The notes beneath the pieces are model-generated. The model was given only the letters and a program-made list of their open reading frames with translations, was not told the origin of the DNA and did not search any database. From assembly GCA_947561585.1 (NCBI GenBank), contig CANNZV010003154.1, positions 1-64,000 on the forward strand: DNA of 64,000 bases, given 5' to 3'. Below are positions 25,701 through 35,427 of the stretch, in pieces. This DNA comes from Caprella mutica (taxonomy: Eukaryota > Arthropoda > Malacostraca > Amphipoda > Caprellidae). How positions within the stretch are numbered: the stretch's first letter is position 1; each line of letters opens with the position of its first letter. The position numbers and the translations under genes are program-made.

Positions 25701-27317
25701 TCCTTATGTCATCAGAGGATGTAAATCAAGATCAATGAATAATTTTTTTATTTAGTCTATGTATTATTTTGATTTTTCTTGAAATGATTAGGTATTTCAT
25801 ATATTTTTGTTTTTGTTCATATCATTTCATTCATATGGATTTTTCGTAATATTTTTTTTTTGATGATATCTATTTGATAGACATTGATTTTATTTGTGAA
25901 TTTTTCTAGAATTGTATTGAAGTCATGTGAAGGAATATAATAATTAATCGAATTAATGAAGAATTTGATAAAAATATAATGATTTGAATAATTGATTGGT
26001 AGAATGATGAAGATAATTTATCCAAGGTAATAATTATATGATATTGAGAAGTAAGAAATAATGATATTACTATAGAAATGATACTGTGTTGAAATATAAA
26101 CGCACAATAATTGATCAAACAATCGAAGATATGATTAGTTAAATGAAAATGACTTCGTACGATAATGGAATTTAATTTTTTTTTAGGAATAAGTTTAAGA
26201 TTTTAGTAATAAGATTATTTTTATGTATACCTTAGGTTATATTTAGATAATGCAGATATTTGAAACTATATGAATATAATATTAATTATTCAATTCAGGT
26301 TACAAGTTGTGAATTCACTGATGATTGATATATTATGATGAAATTGATTTTAGTTCAGCATTTCCCGAATAATAATTTCGTTGATATAGATCCAAGTTAA
26401 TGTGATGTGCTAATTGTTTATTAATGCGAAAGTAGACAAGTTAGACTCTATTAATGAAGTCCTGTCTTAATAATAATGAGAACCGCAGTGAGAAAGGAAC
26501 ACTGGCGATGAATAATATATAAATAGATACCGAAGTGAATTACGTAATAAAAGTAACACTATCGAGGATGTAGTCGGAGGAGTAAGAATAATAAGATCGC
26601 ATATTGCAAAGCCATCTTAACGTAAATTTATATTTTTATCGAATGAGGGAATAAAATGATGCAAGGAACATTAATTTTCATGATTAATATTTCAATTTAT
26701 GTGTTCATAAACTTTAAATTTAATTCTTAATAAATAATGATTTTTGTGTATTATGTTTTCTATAATATTTTTTCAATTATCTGTACTAGAATTTTCATTA
26801 GTAATATTACATTATGATTATTATAACTAATATAAGTTTATGTAATTGTCGTAGATTTAGAAGATAGATGACTGATCTTAAAATTGCAGGGGAAGAGATT
26901 CCTAGTTAAATTAATTATGAATATATTAGAAAAATTAAGATCACTCATATATCTATTTAGTTTAATTTAGGATTTTATTATTAGTTTTAGGTAGATTATG
27001 TAACAAAATACTTTTGAATAATATTAACATCTTAATTAATTTTCACCATAACAACATATTATCCTATGTATAAATGTGTAACGGTCAGTGAATGAGATGA
27101 ATGTAAAAGAATATATGGAATAGGATAAAATTAACCAACTTAACAAATATATATAACTGTGATAAAACTTCACGAACAATCATGTCAATTGTATTTTGTT
27201 TTTGTATTTTAGGTTTTGGTATTTTTGGTTTTAATATAAGATTTTCTAGATATACTTGTGAAAGGGATTAGTTAAAGCATTTTTGTATAAAATTGAAGTA
27301 CCTTCAATTTTTCTTGT
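22762..27317. other. Non-coding interior of inner LTR element
   Basis: About 4.5 kb without a credible gene. The longest frames near the 5' end (22885-23073 and 23209-23541) have no recognised domain and lie where gag would start; they could be relics or chance. A block at about 26300-26650 is collinear with 28180-28722 of the outer LTR element (shared GTTAGACTC, CCGAAGTGA, ACTATCGAG and GCCATCTTA islands). Confidence 0.6.
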
Positions 27318-27331
27318 AGAGGGGGAAGAGA
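27318..27331 (+). promoter_or_regulatory. Polypurine tract of inner LTR element
   Basis: AGAGGGGGAAGAGA directly abuts the 3' LTR, as required for plus-strand priming. Confidence 0.9.
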
Positions 27332-27862
27332 TGTAGCATTCTGAATTAGCTAAAAATATATTAGAAACTCATAGATCTGAAATAAGTCTTAAAGTAATAA
27401 AATGTGTCTAGCTGTCTATACAGTCAATGTATCTTTCCCACGAAGTAATAAAAGATTTAATGAGGTGTAAGGACAGCTTAGAAATATTTGTAATAATATT
27501 GATCTATTTCTATGTAAGGTAATAATTGGTTTACGACTCATGTGGTTTGAGCAACCAAGTTATGGACGGGGTCTTAGCTCATTAGTGGTTTCCGGTTAAG
27601 ATGCTTAGAGGTATATAAAGGCAAGGAATTATGTAACTAGGGTTAGTTGTTAGTAGTGAGTAGTTAGTTGTCAGTCGGTCAGCAGTCAGTAAGAGTCAGT
27701 ACTTAGAGTAAGGACTTCAGACCGGCCCGTCCGGGTTGGTCTGGTCCGAACTCTTCCCTACCATGTTATACTCTATTGCTGTATTCAAGATTATAAATAT
27801 ACATCCCTTACGAGAGCTGGAATACTACCTTCATTGAACCCAAGCGCAATCCCGTTGCATCA
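27332..27862 (+). repeat. 3' LTR of inner LTR element
   Basis: Near-identical to 22212-22742, followed by the TCCGT target-site duplication. Confidence 0.92.
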
Positions 27863-28179
27863 TCCGTAAAAGGGTCCATTGAATATTTAATGTTGACTAG
27901 AGAATATTTAATATTATGTAATATTAATCTTAGCAACAGGTTGTTGAATTTACCGTTATTTGTAACGTTGTGAAAGAAAATATGTTGGTTGTTAGGAGAA
28001 AAATTTGTGGTAAAATCCATTGTTATGTTTTTAGTATGATAATGTTGGTTTATATAATTACCATTTGCAAACATGTGATACCACACGTATTGCATCCGGT
28101 ATTGCCATTGAATTATATTTAATGTTGATGAATACTGGTATGGACTTATAAGAATTAAAAATGAAATTTAAATTAGAAT

Positions 28180-28722
28180 ATTCTGTTGATAGTGATTTTA
28201 GTTCATCATATACCCGAAATATTGCCGTTTTAATAATTTTATAAAAGCCCCAGTTAATATTTGATGAGCCTTAAATACGGTTGGTATGAATTGCATTTCC
28301 AGTACTAGACAGTTAGACTCGATAATTTGTAATTATTTAAAAAGGAGTCATGTATGGCGGATCTATTTTTGCCGCAACTAATAATAATAATAATGATAAT
28401 TGAAATAAGTACACTATCGGAATACTGCGGGAGTGTCGGCAAGCTGTAGATTCCATTTGAAGTTTGCAAGTTGTTCTAGGGAACGGTCCTTTCAATATGG
28501 GTGATTATACGATAATTAATCTATGTTAGGAATGGGAATATTTATGTCCCCCAAACATGGTTTGCTTTTGTAAATTTATATATAATGCCGAAGTGATATA
28601 CCGCAATAATGGTACACTATCGAGCAAATGGAATATATTGCACATACCTGAATACCGAGCCATCTTATTACTTAACAATTAAAATGAGGGCATTTTACAT
28701 TTTTCATCGGCTGAGGGGAATA
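28180..28722 (+). other. 3' interior of outer LTR element with conserved non-coding blocks
   Basis: Non-coding. Short sequence islands recur in the same order as in the inner LTR element at 26300-26650. The stretch ends in the polypurine tract GAGGGGAA (28713-28720), two bases before the 3' LTR. Confidence 0.65.
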
Positions 28723-29313
28723 TGTTATGAACTATAATTTCAATAAGAATAGCTATACCTATATTTTTCAATAACTCTTGAAATAACATCGTTTCTTTCT
28801 CAAAAGTATCGAATGATGTTAATTGCTTACATCCTCTCTTTTAACCCTTATCCTAAAAGTCCGTTAAAATACCACTGTAAGACATTCTTATTGTATCCGT
28901 AGGATTATTATTGAATATAAGTCTTAGGTATATAATGAGCTGTTTGTAGTCCAATTCGAAAATAAGCCTAAACTGATGCTTTCCTGTAAAGTTTGGTCTT
29001 CTGTTAGATTGGGTCTAGACTTTGTGCAGTTAACAACCACAGGGCGCTCTACATTTTACCCTCTTTTCGATTATCTGCAATAAGTCCATATTTGCCAAAC
29101 TGTGTATTTTTATATTTGTGCCTATAATAAAATTGAACCGGTCATTATACGCTTTCATTTCCTGTGTAATTGATAAACATTAATTAGATCAGTTACTAAA
29201 TCATGGAATTAAAGAATAAACAATTAGTTCTGAAGGGATAAATTCGCATATATATTCCCATTAAAATTTGAAAGTCTAGTGTCAATTCTCAAACCCAAGA
29301 AGGGATCGTAACA
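28723..29313 (+). repeat. 3' LTR of outer LTR element
   Basis: 591 bp, partner of 18200-18788. It ends GTAACA, directly followed by the resumed non-LTR reading frame. Confidence 0.9.
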
Positions 29314-29317
29314 TGAG

Positions 29318-29988
29318 GAGTGTGCTGTTTGCGGATGATACGACGATTGTGGGTGTGAAAGAGGAGATGAATGATGGTGTGAATGTTGTGAAAGAGGTAA
29401 TGAGTAGATGGGAGGAGCGGAACAATGAGGATAAGGAGGAGGAGCTTGAGTTTGGTATGGAAGAGGCGAATGAGATTAGAATGTTAGGCAGTTGGATAGG
29501 TGCGGAGGCGGATGTGAAGAATAGGATTAAGAGAGCGAATGGTGTATGGTGGAGAGTGAACAGGCAACTGAAAGGGTGCGAATGACGAAGAGATGGCAAG
29601 CGAGATTGATTGAGATGTGTGTGGAGAGTGCGATGTTGTTTGATTGTCAGGTACGAACGTGGTATAAAAGGGATGTCAATCGGCTTCAAAAGTGGATGGA
29701 TAAATGCTATAGGTATGTGTGGAATGATAGGGGAGGCCAACCTTTGAGACGTATGGAAGAAATGCATATGAATATGACTGATGTGAGAGCTAGGTTAGGT
29801 GTGAAATCGGTGGCATGGAAGATTGAGAAGAGAGTGCTTGAGAGAGTGGGTCATGTGATGCGAATGGGCAATGAAAGGCAGGTGAAAGCGGTGGTGCTAG
29901 GATGGTATGAGAAATTAGAAGAGGTGAGAAAGGTGCCTGAGAAGAAGAGAAAGACTGTGTTGTATTGGAAGAGGTTATTGAGAGTCAC
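29318..29988 (+). pseudogene. Non-LTR ORF, FADD box, thumb and C-terminal region (fragment)
   Basis: Starts with RSVLFADDTTIVG, the catalytic reverse transcriptase box, then a region with GSWIG and WWRVNRQLKG, and a long C-terminal part with GHVMRMGNERQ. The frame shifts near 29575, so the two parts are out of frame. It breaks off at YWKRLLR, where the CR1-like element starts after the target duplication AGAGTCAC. The downstream continuation is at 58872. Confidence 0.82.
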
Positions 29989-31363
29989 AAGGAGTCACAA
30001 GGAAAAGGGATTACACAAAAGACGCCTTACGTCCATCCGAGGGTAATCCCAGTGCAGCAAGTGCACACTTTAGACTCTCAATCAATCTCAATCCTCCCAT
30101 CTACCAGGTCGAAACTTGGTACATGGGCTTCACCACCAGCGGAGTCAGGGTTTTAGACTCATAGTAGATCACTCTCCCCCCACCTGAACCCTAGGAACTA
30201 CTCTCAACAAGTGGAGGTCAAACACTCTCAACACAGGGAGCTAGTAGACCATTCTGGGGATCAGGATTTGCCCGGATTAGTTCAGCCTCACACTGATCAC
30301 GAAACTCACTCGCACGCGCTCACACACCCACAATAAATGTAGGAGTGGAGGGGGGTGGGAATAGTGTCAGTAATGCGACCTCAACCTCTCCCGCCTCGGG
30401 AAGGCTCCGGGGGTTTCTCTCCTCTAATAAGGAAGGAATACATTTCCAGCAACCGCAACAGCCACAAACCGTCCCCATGTGTAGAGCACCACCCGTTATG
30501 CCCGCTTCCCGCCCATGCCCCCTAACCAGGTTGTCCCTCAACACTTTGCCACCCTACCCCGGTTAGGTAACCAAGGCGGAGGAGGCTACAACTAGGATCA
30601 GCGACACAGGAAGAGATTAAAGCAGTACAGGCAAGCCCGTAATAAGGCGCAGAACGTGACACGTATGCGATTGCCTTCAAAAAATCCCCACTAACACCAA
30701 TGCTCAAGCCCTCCCGCTCCCACATATGCCATCTTGCCTACAAGTCCCACACTCAATTGTCCCTTCCACACTTTGTCACCCTACCCCATTAAAACAATGC
30801 AGGCGGAGGAGGCTACAAAAAAGATCAGAGACCCAGAAACAAGACAGCGCAGTTACGGTCAGTCCCGAACAGAGATGCATCGTAAGAAAATACTACGACC
30901 AGTTCCACGTCAAAAATATACCCTAACGACATTCCACTTGAGTCTCGTGGTGAATTTACCCTTTTACCCTAGGAAACATGATGCATAGCGGCCGTGACCT
31001 AACAACCCGTTATGTCCCCCAACCTCCATGGAAAAACCACCAGGAGGCGTACAGGGTACACTTCAGGAAGAAGGCATATGGAAACACGAAACCATTATGG
31101 GGTTCATGGGGTTTTTGTTGCTCAGTGGGAGATCATCCTGCCTCGGCACGAAGAAGATAGTGGACCACTCCAATCACCAGTCCCCACCACCCTCACAAAG
31201 TGCCCTCCCACAGCCACGTCCCCACACCAGGTTGTCCCTCAACACTTTTTCACCCTACCCCATTAAAACAATGCAGGCGGAGGAGGCTACAACCGGCACA
31301 GAAACACAGCCAAAGGAGAACGCAAGAGCAGCAAGTCCCGATGAACGGTGCAGAACACCAAAA
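29989..31363 (-). other. 3' untranslated region of CR1-like element with three diverged repeats
   Basis: Non-coding, GC-richer than its surroundings. A block ending GGCGGAGGAGGCTACAA (plus strand) occurs three times, near 30538-30592, 30762-30817 and 31230-31290, each preceded by CACCCTACCCC. The extreme 3' end (30001-30050) can fold with GGATTAC and GTAATCC arms, followed by a tail with repeated CCTTGTGACT. A hairpin plus short tail repeat is typical of the 3' end recognised by CR1/L2-type reverse transcriptases. Confidence 0.65.
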
Positions 31364-31379
31364 CTAAGCTAACCGGCGG
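31364..31379 (-). pseudogene. CR1-like ORF2, last codons and stop
   Basis: After the SFKNRLDKII stretch (ending at 43100) the reading frame resumes across the LTR-element insertion with RRLA and a TAG stop (31364-31366, minus strand). This continuity independently confirms that 31385-43099 is an insertion into this ORF. Confidence 0.7.
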
Positions 31380-31384
31380 ATGAT

Positions 31385-32278
31385 TGTTAGAAATTGAACG
31401 ATATAACGAATATTATATATTTATATAATATTAGACTGTGTGTTCAACTCTAACTATATATCCTATTTGAATATATTATTATTATATATTGAACATTATA
31501 TTATATTATATTATATTAAATATATTATTACATATATTGAATATTATATTATACTGTATTATATTATACTATTGAATATTATACTTATATTATATTACGT
31601 GCAATCTGAGACTATGTGTACGAGTCGATTAACTTTTACCTAAATTCTTTATAAGGATTAACTTACAATATCTGAATAGTATCTTGATTGCAAATGTTAT
31701 AAGAAGGTGAATAAATAAGGATTTGAACTATCATTACCTATCATAAAAGTTGGCTATGCACAATTATCTATCTGTTCTGTCGGAGGAGAGGATATAAATT
31801 CACCAAATTCATTGGATTAAAGATCACGAAGACTTATAAAAACTCCTTAGAGTATTACTTTGTATTACATTAGATACTGTAACCAAGGACTTTAAAATCT
31901 AGCAAAAACTTGTTGCATAGTGGATTTTCGCTCCCTTCTATTCCCTGAGATCCCAGTATTAAAGACTGTGGATTCCAAAGAACCACGTTCTTATCGTAAC
32001 TGAGTCTCTTCGCTGTGCATCTAGCACTATTCCTTCCGTCCGTTCCGAATCCTCTTATCCGTAATCGGTATATATTGTGCATAGAACATAGTATGTTTTT
32101 AAACTGTGCGTGAACAAAATCTGTATCTTGTAATCCTATACTTAATATTTTGAGAATAGTAATTCTAAGAGATATATAGAGTTGTTTCATTTTCCCGATA
32201 ACTTAGGGAAATAAATTTAACTCATTGAATTAAAACTAGGGTCAGAAAAACACACTGACCAGCAAGCTAGTTCTAAAA
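31385..32278 (+). repeat. 5' LTR of env-bearing element
   Basis: 894 bp, beginning TGTTAGAA and ending TTCTAAAA (not the usual CA). It contains an ATTAT/TATAT-rich stretch (31480-31590) and an AATAAA signal near 32210. A minus-strand open frame of 106 codons (31870-32190) is also kept in the 3' LTR (42691-43011); no domain is recognised in it. Confidence 0.93.
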
Positions 32279-32280
32279 TG

Positions 32281-32298
32281 TGGCGCCCAAACAGGGAC
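32281..32298 (+). promoter_or_regulatory. Primer-binding site, tRNA-Lys type
   Basis: TGGCGCCCAAACAGGGAC, two bases after the 5' LTR. It differs by one base from the tRNA-Lys3 site used by lentiviruses, and would match a tRNA-Lys(UUU) with a U in place of a C. Confidence 0.85.
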
Positions 32299-32466
32299 TT
32301 CTCTGAATTACTAATCAAATCCAAACTATATAAGTACAGGTGATACAGTGGTGGTGACTAATAACTCTAAGTAAGTGACCACAGTGAATGAGTGGAGAAA
32401 ACTCCTCATTAAGGACGGAAGAAGAGTCGAACCCTCAGGATCAATCTGAGTAAAAGAAAGGGAGTA

Positions 32467-33070
32467 AGGACTGTGAAAGGCAGCAGCGCCATCACGTCAG
32501 GGTGTAAGTACCACTACACCACAAAGCCACACCGCGTAATCCACATTGCGCTACAGTGTGAAGGACTGTGAAAGGCAGCAGCGCCATCACGTCAGGGTGT
32601 AAGTACCACTACACCACATAGCCACACCGCGTAATCCACATTGCGCTAAAGTGTGAAGGACAGTAGAAGGCAGCAGCGCCATCACGTCAGGGTGTAAGTA
32701 CCACTACACCACATAGCCACACCGCGTAATCCACATTGCGCTAAAGTGTGAAGGACAGTAGAAGGCAGCAGCGCCATCACGTCAGGGTGTAAGTACCACT
32801 ACACCACATAGCCACACCGCGTAATCCACATTGCGCTAAAGTGTGAAGGACAGTAGAAGGCAGCAGCGCCATCACGTCAGGGTGTAAGTACCACTACACC
32901 ACATAGCCACACCGCGTAATCCACATTGCGCTAAAGTGTGAAGGACAGTGGAAGGCAGCAGCGCCATCACGTCAGAGTGTAAGTACCACTACACCACAAA
33001 ACCACACCGCGTAATCCACATTGCGCTACAGTGTGAAGGACAGTGGAAGGCAGCAGCGCCATCACGTCAA
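32467..33070 (+). repeat. 95-bp tandem repeat in the leader
   Basis: Six full units and one partial, starting with AGGAC at 32467, 32562, 32657, 32752, 32847, 32942 and 33037. Units are nearly identical and contain GGCAGCAGCGCCATCACGTC. They lie between the primer site and gag, where a packaging or internal regulatory function would be expected. A second, unrelated two-copy repeat of about 89 bp starting CTTCAACTTGACC follows at about 33227-33404. Confidence 0.92.
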
Positions 33071-33930
33071 GGTTCCGTACCAGCATTCCTTCAATGAGCA
33101 ATCATCAGAACACTCTCAACATAGTATAACGAGAGACGTGAGACTTACGTGGCAAAACATTGCACGTACCACATAACCTCTAAACTGCCCCTTCCGCTTT
33201 GTGTAATACCACACACACTCCGTACCTTCAACTTGACCCGTTGCCAGGGTGCGAGCCAGTAGTGCCTCCGGCTAGTGGAGACCTACTTCCCAGAGCAGCC
33301 GAAGAACTGGTATTCTTCAACTTGACCGTTGCCGCAGCGCTAGCAGTGCCCCAGGCTAGTTGAGACCTACTTCCTAGTGCAGTTGAAGAACTGGTATTCC
33401 CTACCGGTGTCTGAGGTCAGCGACCTTACGAGCAGCCAGCACTTCACATAAAAAACACATTGCGTCACAACGCATAACACGTCATCACTTAGGAAGTTAC
33501 ATAACCCGTCTGAGATCTACGAGAATTTCTACGTAAGCTTAATCACTAGTATAAGGGGCTAAGTAACTAAAGAAATAATAGCAGAACGTCATCTGTTCTA
33601 TTGAAGTATTGAGTAGTAAAAAAAAAAAATTGAAGTTAAAATTATAGAATAATAAAAATTTAAGTCGAACTAATTTAATAAGTTATAGAACATTTTATCA
33701 AATTGTTGTAATTCATAAATCATAATTTAGGGGTATTACCACTAACAACATAAAATACATAAATTATTGCATGGTTATGTTGTGTTACTAATACTCTTAA
33801 ATAACTTGTATTGCATGCTGAGTATTGAATATTGCGTATCGTGTGTATTAATTGATTAATTACATAAGTTAATACGTATATATTACTAAAGGTACTTGCG
33901 CTTTAGTTAGTGCCATTATAACAAGGGAAA
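33071..33930 (+). other. Leader of env-bearing element upstream of gag
   Basis: Non-coding. It holds the two-copy ~89-bp repeat (33227-33404), then AT-rich sequence with an A tract near 33620. No start codon precedes gag in a long frame. Confidence 0.6.
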
Positions 33931-35427
33931 ATGGCACTAACTGGCACGGAACAAAATTTACTTATCTTAGATCCCCTCCCCCGTTTCCGAGGGAATCTAA
34001 GAAAAGGCGAGAATCCTCAAGGTACGTCGGACATTGATGTCCGCACGTTCTTGAGGAGTCTTGAAATACAGTTCAAGTGTAGGAATATTAATGATGATCA
34101 CCAAAAGGTCCAATTATTATTTAACCAAGTAGTTAAACATGTTGGTGATGCCATACAAGTAGTAAACGGGTTCGCCGGTGTCAACATAACTTATGCTAGT
34201 CTGAAAGAAGAACTGCTCATTAGTTATCCCCAACATGAAAGGACTGATTTTACATGCGCCGCTCACTCTATAATGAAATTCAATATACAACCCCAGGAAC
34301 CACTCCGTTCTATATCCCAACTAGAAGCAGAGGCGCGAGCCGCCGTAGAAGCCTTTATGTCCGGTACCCATCGGGAGAAAGAAGGAATATACGCCCAGAA
34401 CATCATAAGTGAGAACATAAGGGTTAGTGAAACTGATTCCGTGGACCCACCACCGAACGCGTCAGTTGGTGAAGAATCCACTGACAGTGAGACCGAAGAG
34501 GATGGACAAGAACAGGGCACCTCAACCAGGATTCCAACGACCTCATTAGGAACCACGAGTTCGCGATCATCCCCCCCCCCCATGGACGAACGGAGAACTG
34601 CCGGAACTGGGACTGAGACTCCAGAAGCAGAAGGAGTCAGACGAGGAGTGAACAGGAATGTGGTGTATAATCGGGGAATAACACAAACCCCAAGGGAATT
34701 TATAACCGCCCAAGAGCTCCTGCATAGTTTCATTATGCATCTTCACCTGGCGGACAAACTAGAACCCGAGGCATACAAGAAAATAGCGAATGCACCTATA
34801 GGTCTCCGTTCCACGATGTTGAAGGCCAAGGCCGCCCAAGCTATGGAAAAACATTCTTCTGACAAAAAGAAGAGAGATAACCGAAAAAATCGTTCTGACG
34901 TTCTCTACGAAATACGACCAGACAATAATGCTGTTCGAAATAACGAATCAAGAGGTACGTGTTTCCATTGCGGAAAATTAGGACATCAAAGGAAGGATTG
35001 TAGAGCCCTCCAAGGCTCCCAAACCCAGGTAAACGCCCATTGCAAATACTGCAAACAGAGGGGCCATAATGCAAAAAGATGCATAAAACGCATGCAAAAG
35101 GGGATACCCCTATGCGGGAAATGTGACCGAATAGGTCATGAGTACAAGGATTGTAAATCAGATAAAATGTGTTCTATCTGTAGCCGTAAAGGGCATACCT
35201 CAAATGAGTGTAGGACTAGAAAGAACCAGGAAACAAACAACGGTAAGGGCCAAAGATATACAGGCAAATATAAACCCACAAGGGAGGAAATGAGAAATAT
35301 GGAAGAATGGGATAAACCAAATGATGAGGAAGATAGCGAATACAATGATGAGATAAACATCATATGTGAAGAAGAAGGACAGGCAATCCCAATAGATGAT
35401 GATAGAAAAAATGAAGGTCAATATTGA
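33931..35427 (+). CDS. gag: Gag-like nucleocapsid polyprotein with four zinc knuckles
   Basis: 498 codons starting at an ATG after ACAAGGGAAA. It would form the particle shell and bind the element RNA. Residues 1-155 are a capsid-like region. A linker of about 165-250 is acidic and then Ser/Pro-rich, and crosses a run of C at about 34570-34580. A further helical region leads into a basic stretch and four CX2CX4HX4C zinc knuckles starting at residues 344, 371, 395 and 414. An acidic tail follows. It ends at TGA (35425-35427), and the same frame stays open into pol. Four knuckles is more than the one to three usual in this group. Confidence 0.9.
   Translation: MALTGTEQNLLILDPLPRFRGNLRKGENPQGTSDIDVRTFLRSLEIQFKCRNINDDHQKVQLLFNQVVKHVGDAIQVVNGFAGVNITYASLKEELLISYPQHERTDFTCAAHSIMKFNIQPQEPLRSISQLEAEARAAVEAFMSGTHREKEGIYAQNIISENIRVSETDSVDPPPNASVGEESTDSETEEDGQEQGTSTRIPTTSLGTTSSRSSPPPMDERRTAGTGTETPEAEGVRRGVNRNVVYNRGITQTPREFITAQELLHSFIMHLHLADKLEPEAYKKIANAPIGLRSTMLKAKAAQAMEKHSSDKKKRDNRKNRSDVLYEIRPDNNAVRNNESRGTCFHCGKLGHQRKDCRALQGSQTQVNAHCKYCKQRGHNAKRCIKRMQKGIPLCGKCDRIGHEYKDCKSDKMCSICSRKGHTSNECRTRKNQETNNGKGQRYTGKYKPTREEMRNMEEWDKPNDEEDSEYNDEINIICEEEGQAIPIDDDRKNEGQY

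Larger units (their letters stand above)
22212..27862. mobile_element. LARD-like LTR retrotransposon (inner), non-coding, young
   Basis: Two 531-bp LTRs (22212-22742 and 27332-27862) starting TGTAGCATTC and ending in CA. They differ at only two positions by eye. Perfect 5-bp target-site duplication TCCGT (22207-22211 and 27863-27867). A primer site and a polypurine tract lie exactly where expected. The 4.6-kb interior is very AT-rich and has no gag, protease, reverse transcriptase or integrase, so it must depend on a partner in trans, as large retrotransposon derivatives (LARDs) do. It is inserted in the outer LTR element. Confidence 0.92.
18200..29313. mobile_element. Non-coding LTR retrotransposon (outer), nested in the non-LTR ORF
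   Basis: Bounded by direct LTRs (18200-18788 and 28723-29313) that start TG and end CA, with a primer-binding site and a polypurine tract. The flanks TGAA (18196-18199) and TGAG (29314-29317) are a 4-bp target-site duplication with one mutation. Removing the element and one TGAR copy restores the non-LTR reading frame across EVRV to RSVLFADDT. The LTRs differ at roughly 18 positions of 589 by eye. The interior (18789-22206 and 27868-28722, after removing nested inserts) has no gag or pol frame; a 16-codon frame beginning at the ATG near 19890 may be a gag remnant. It contains a foldback element and a younger LTR element. Confidence 0.88.
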
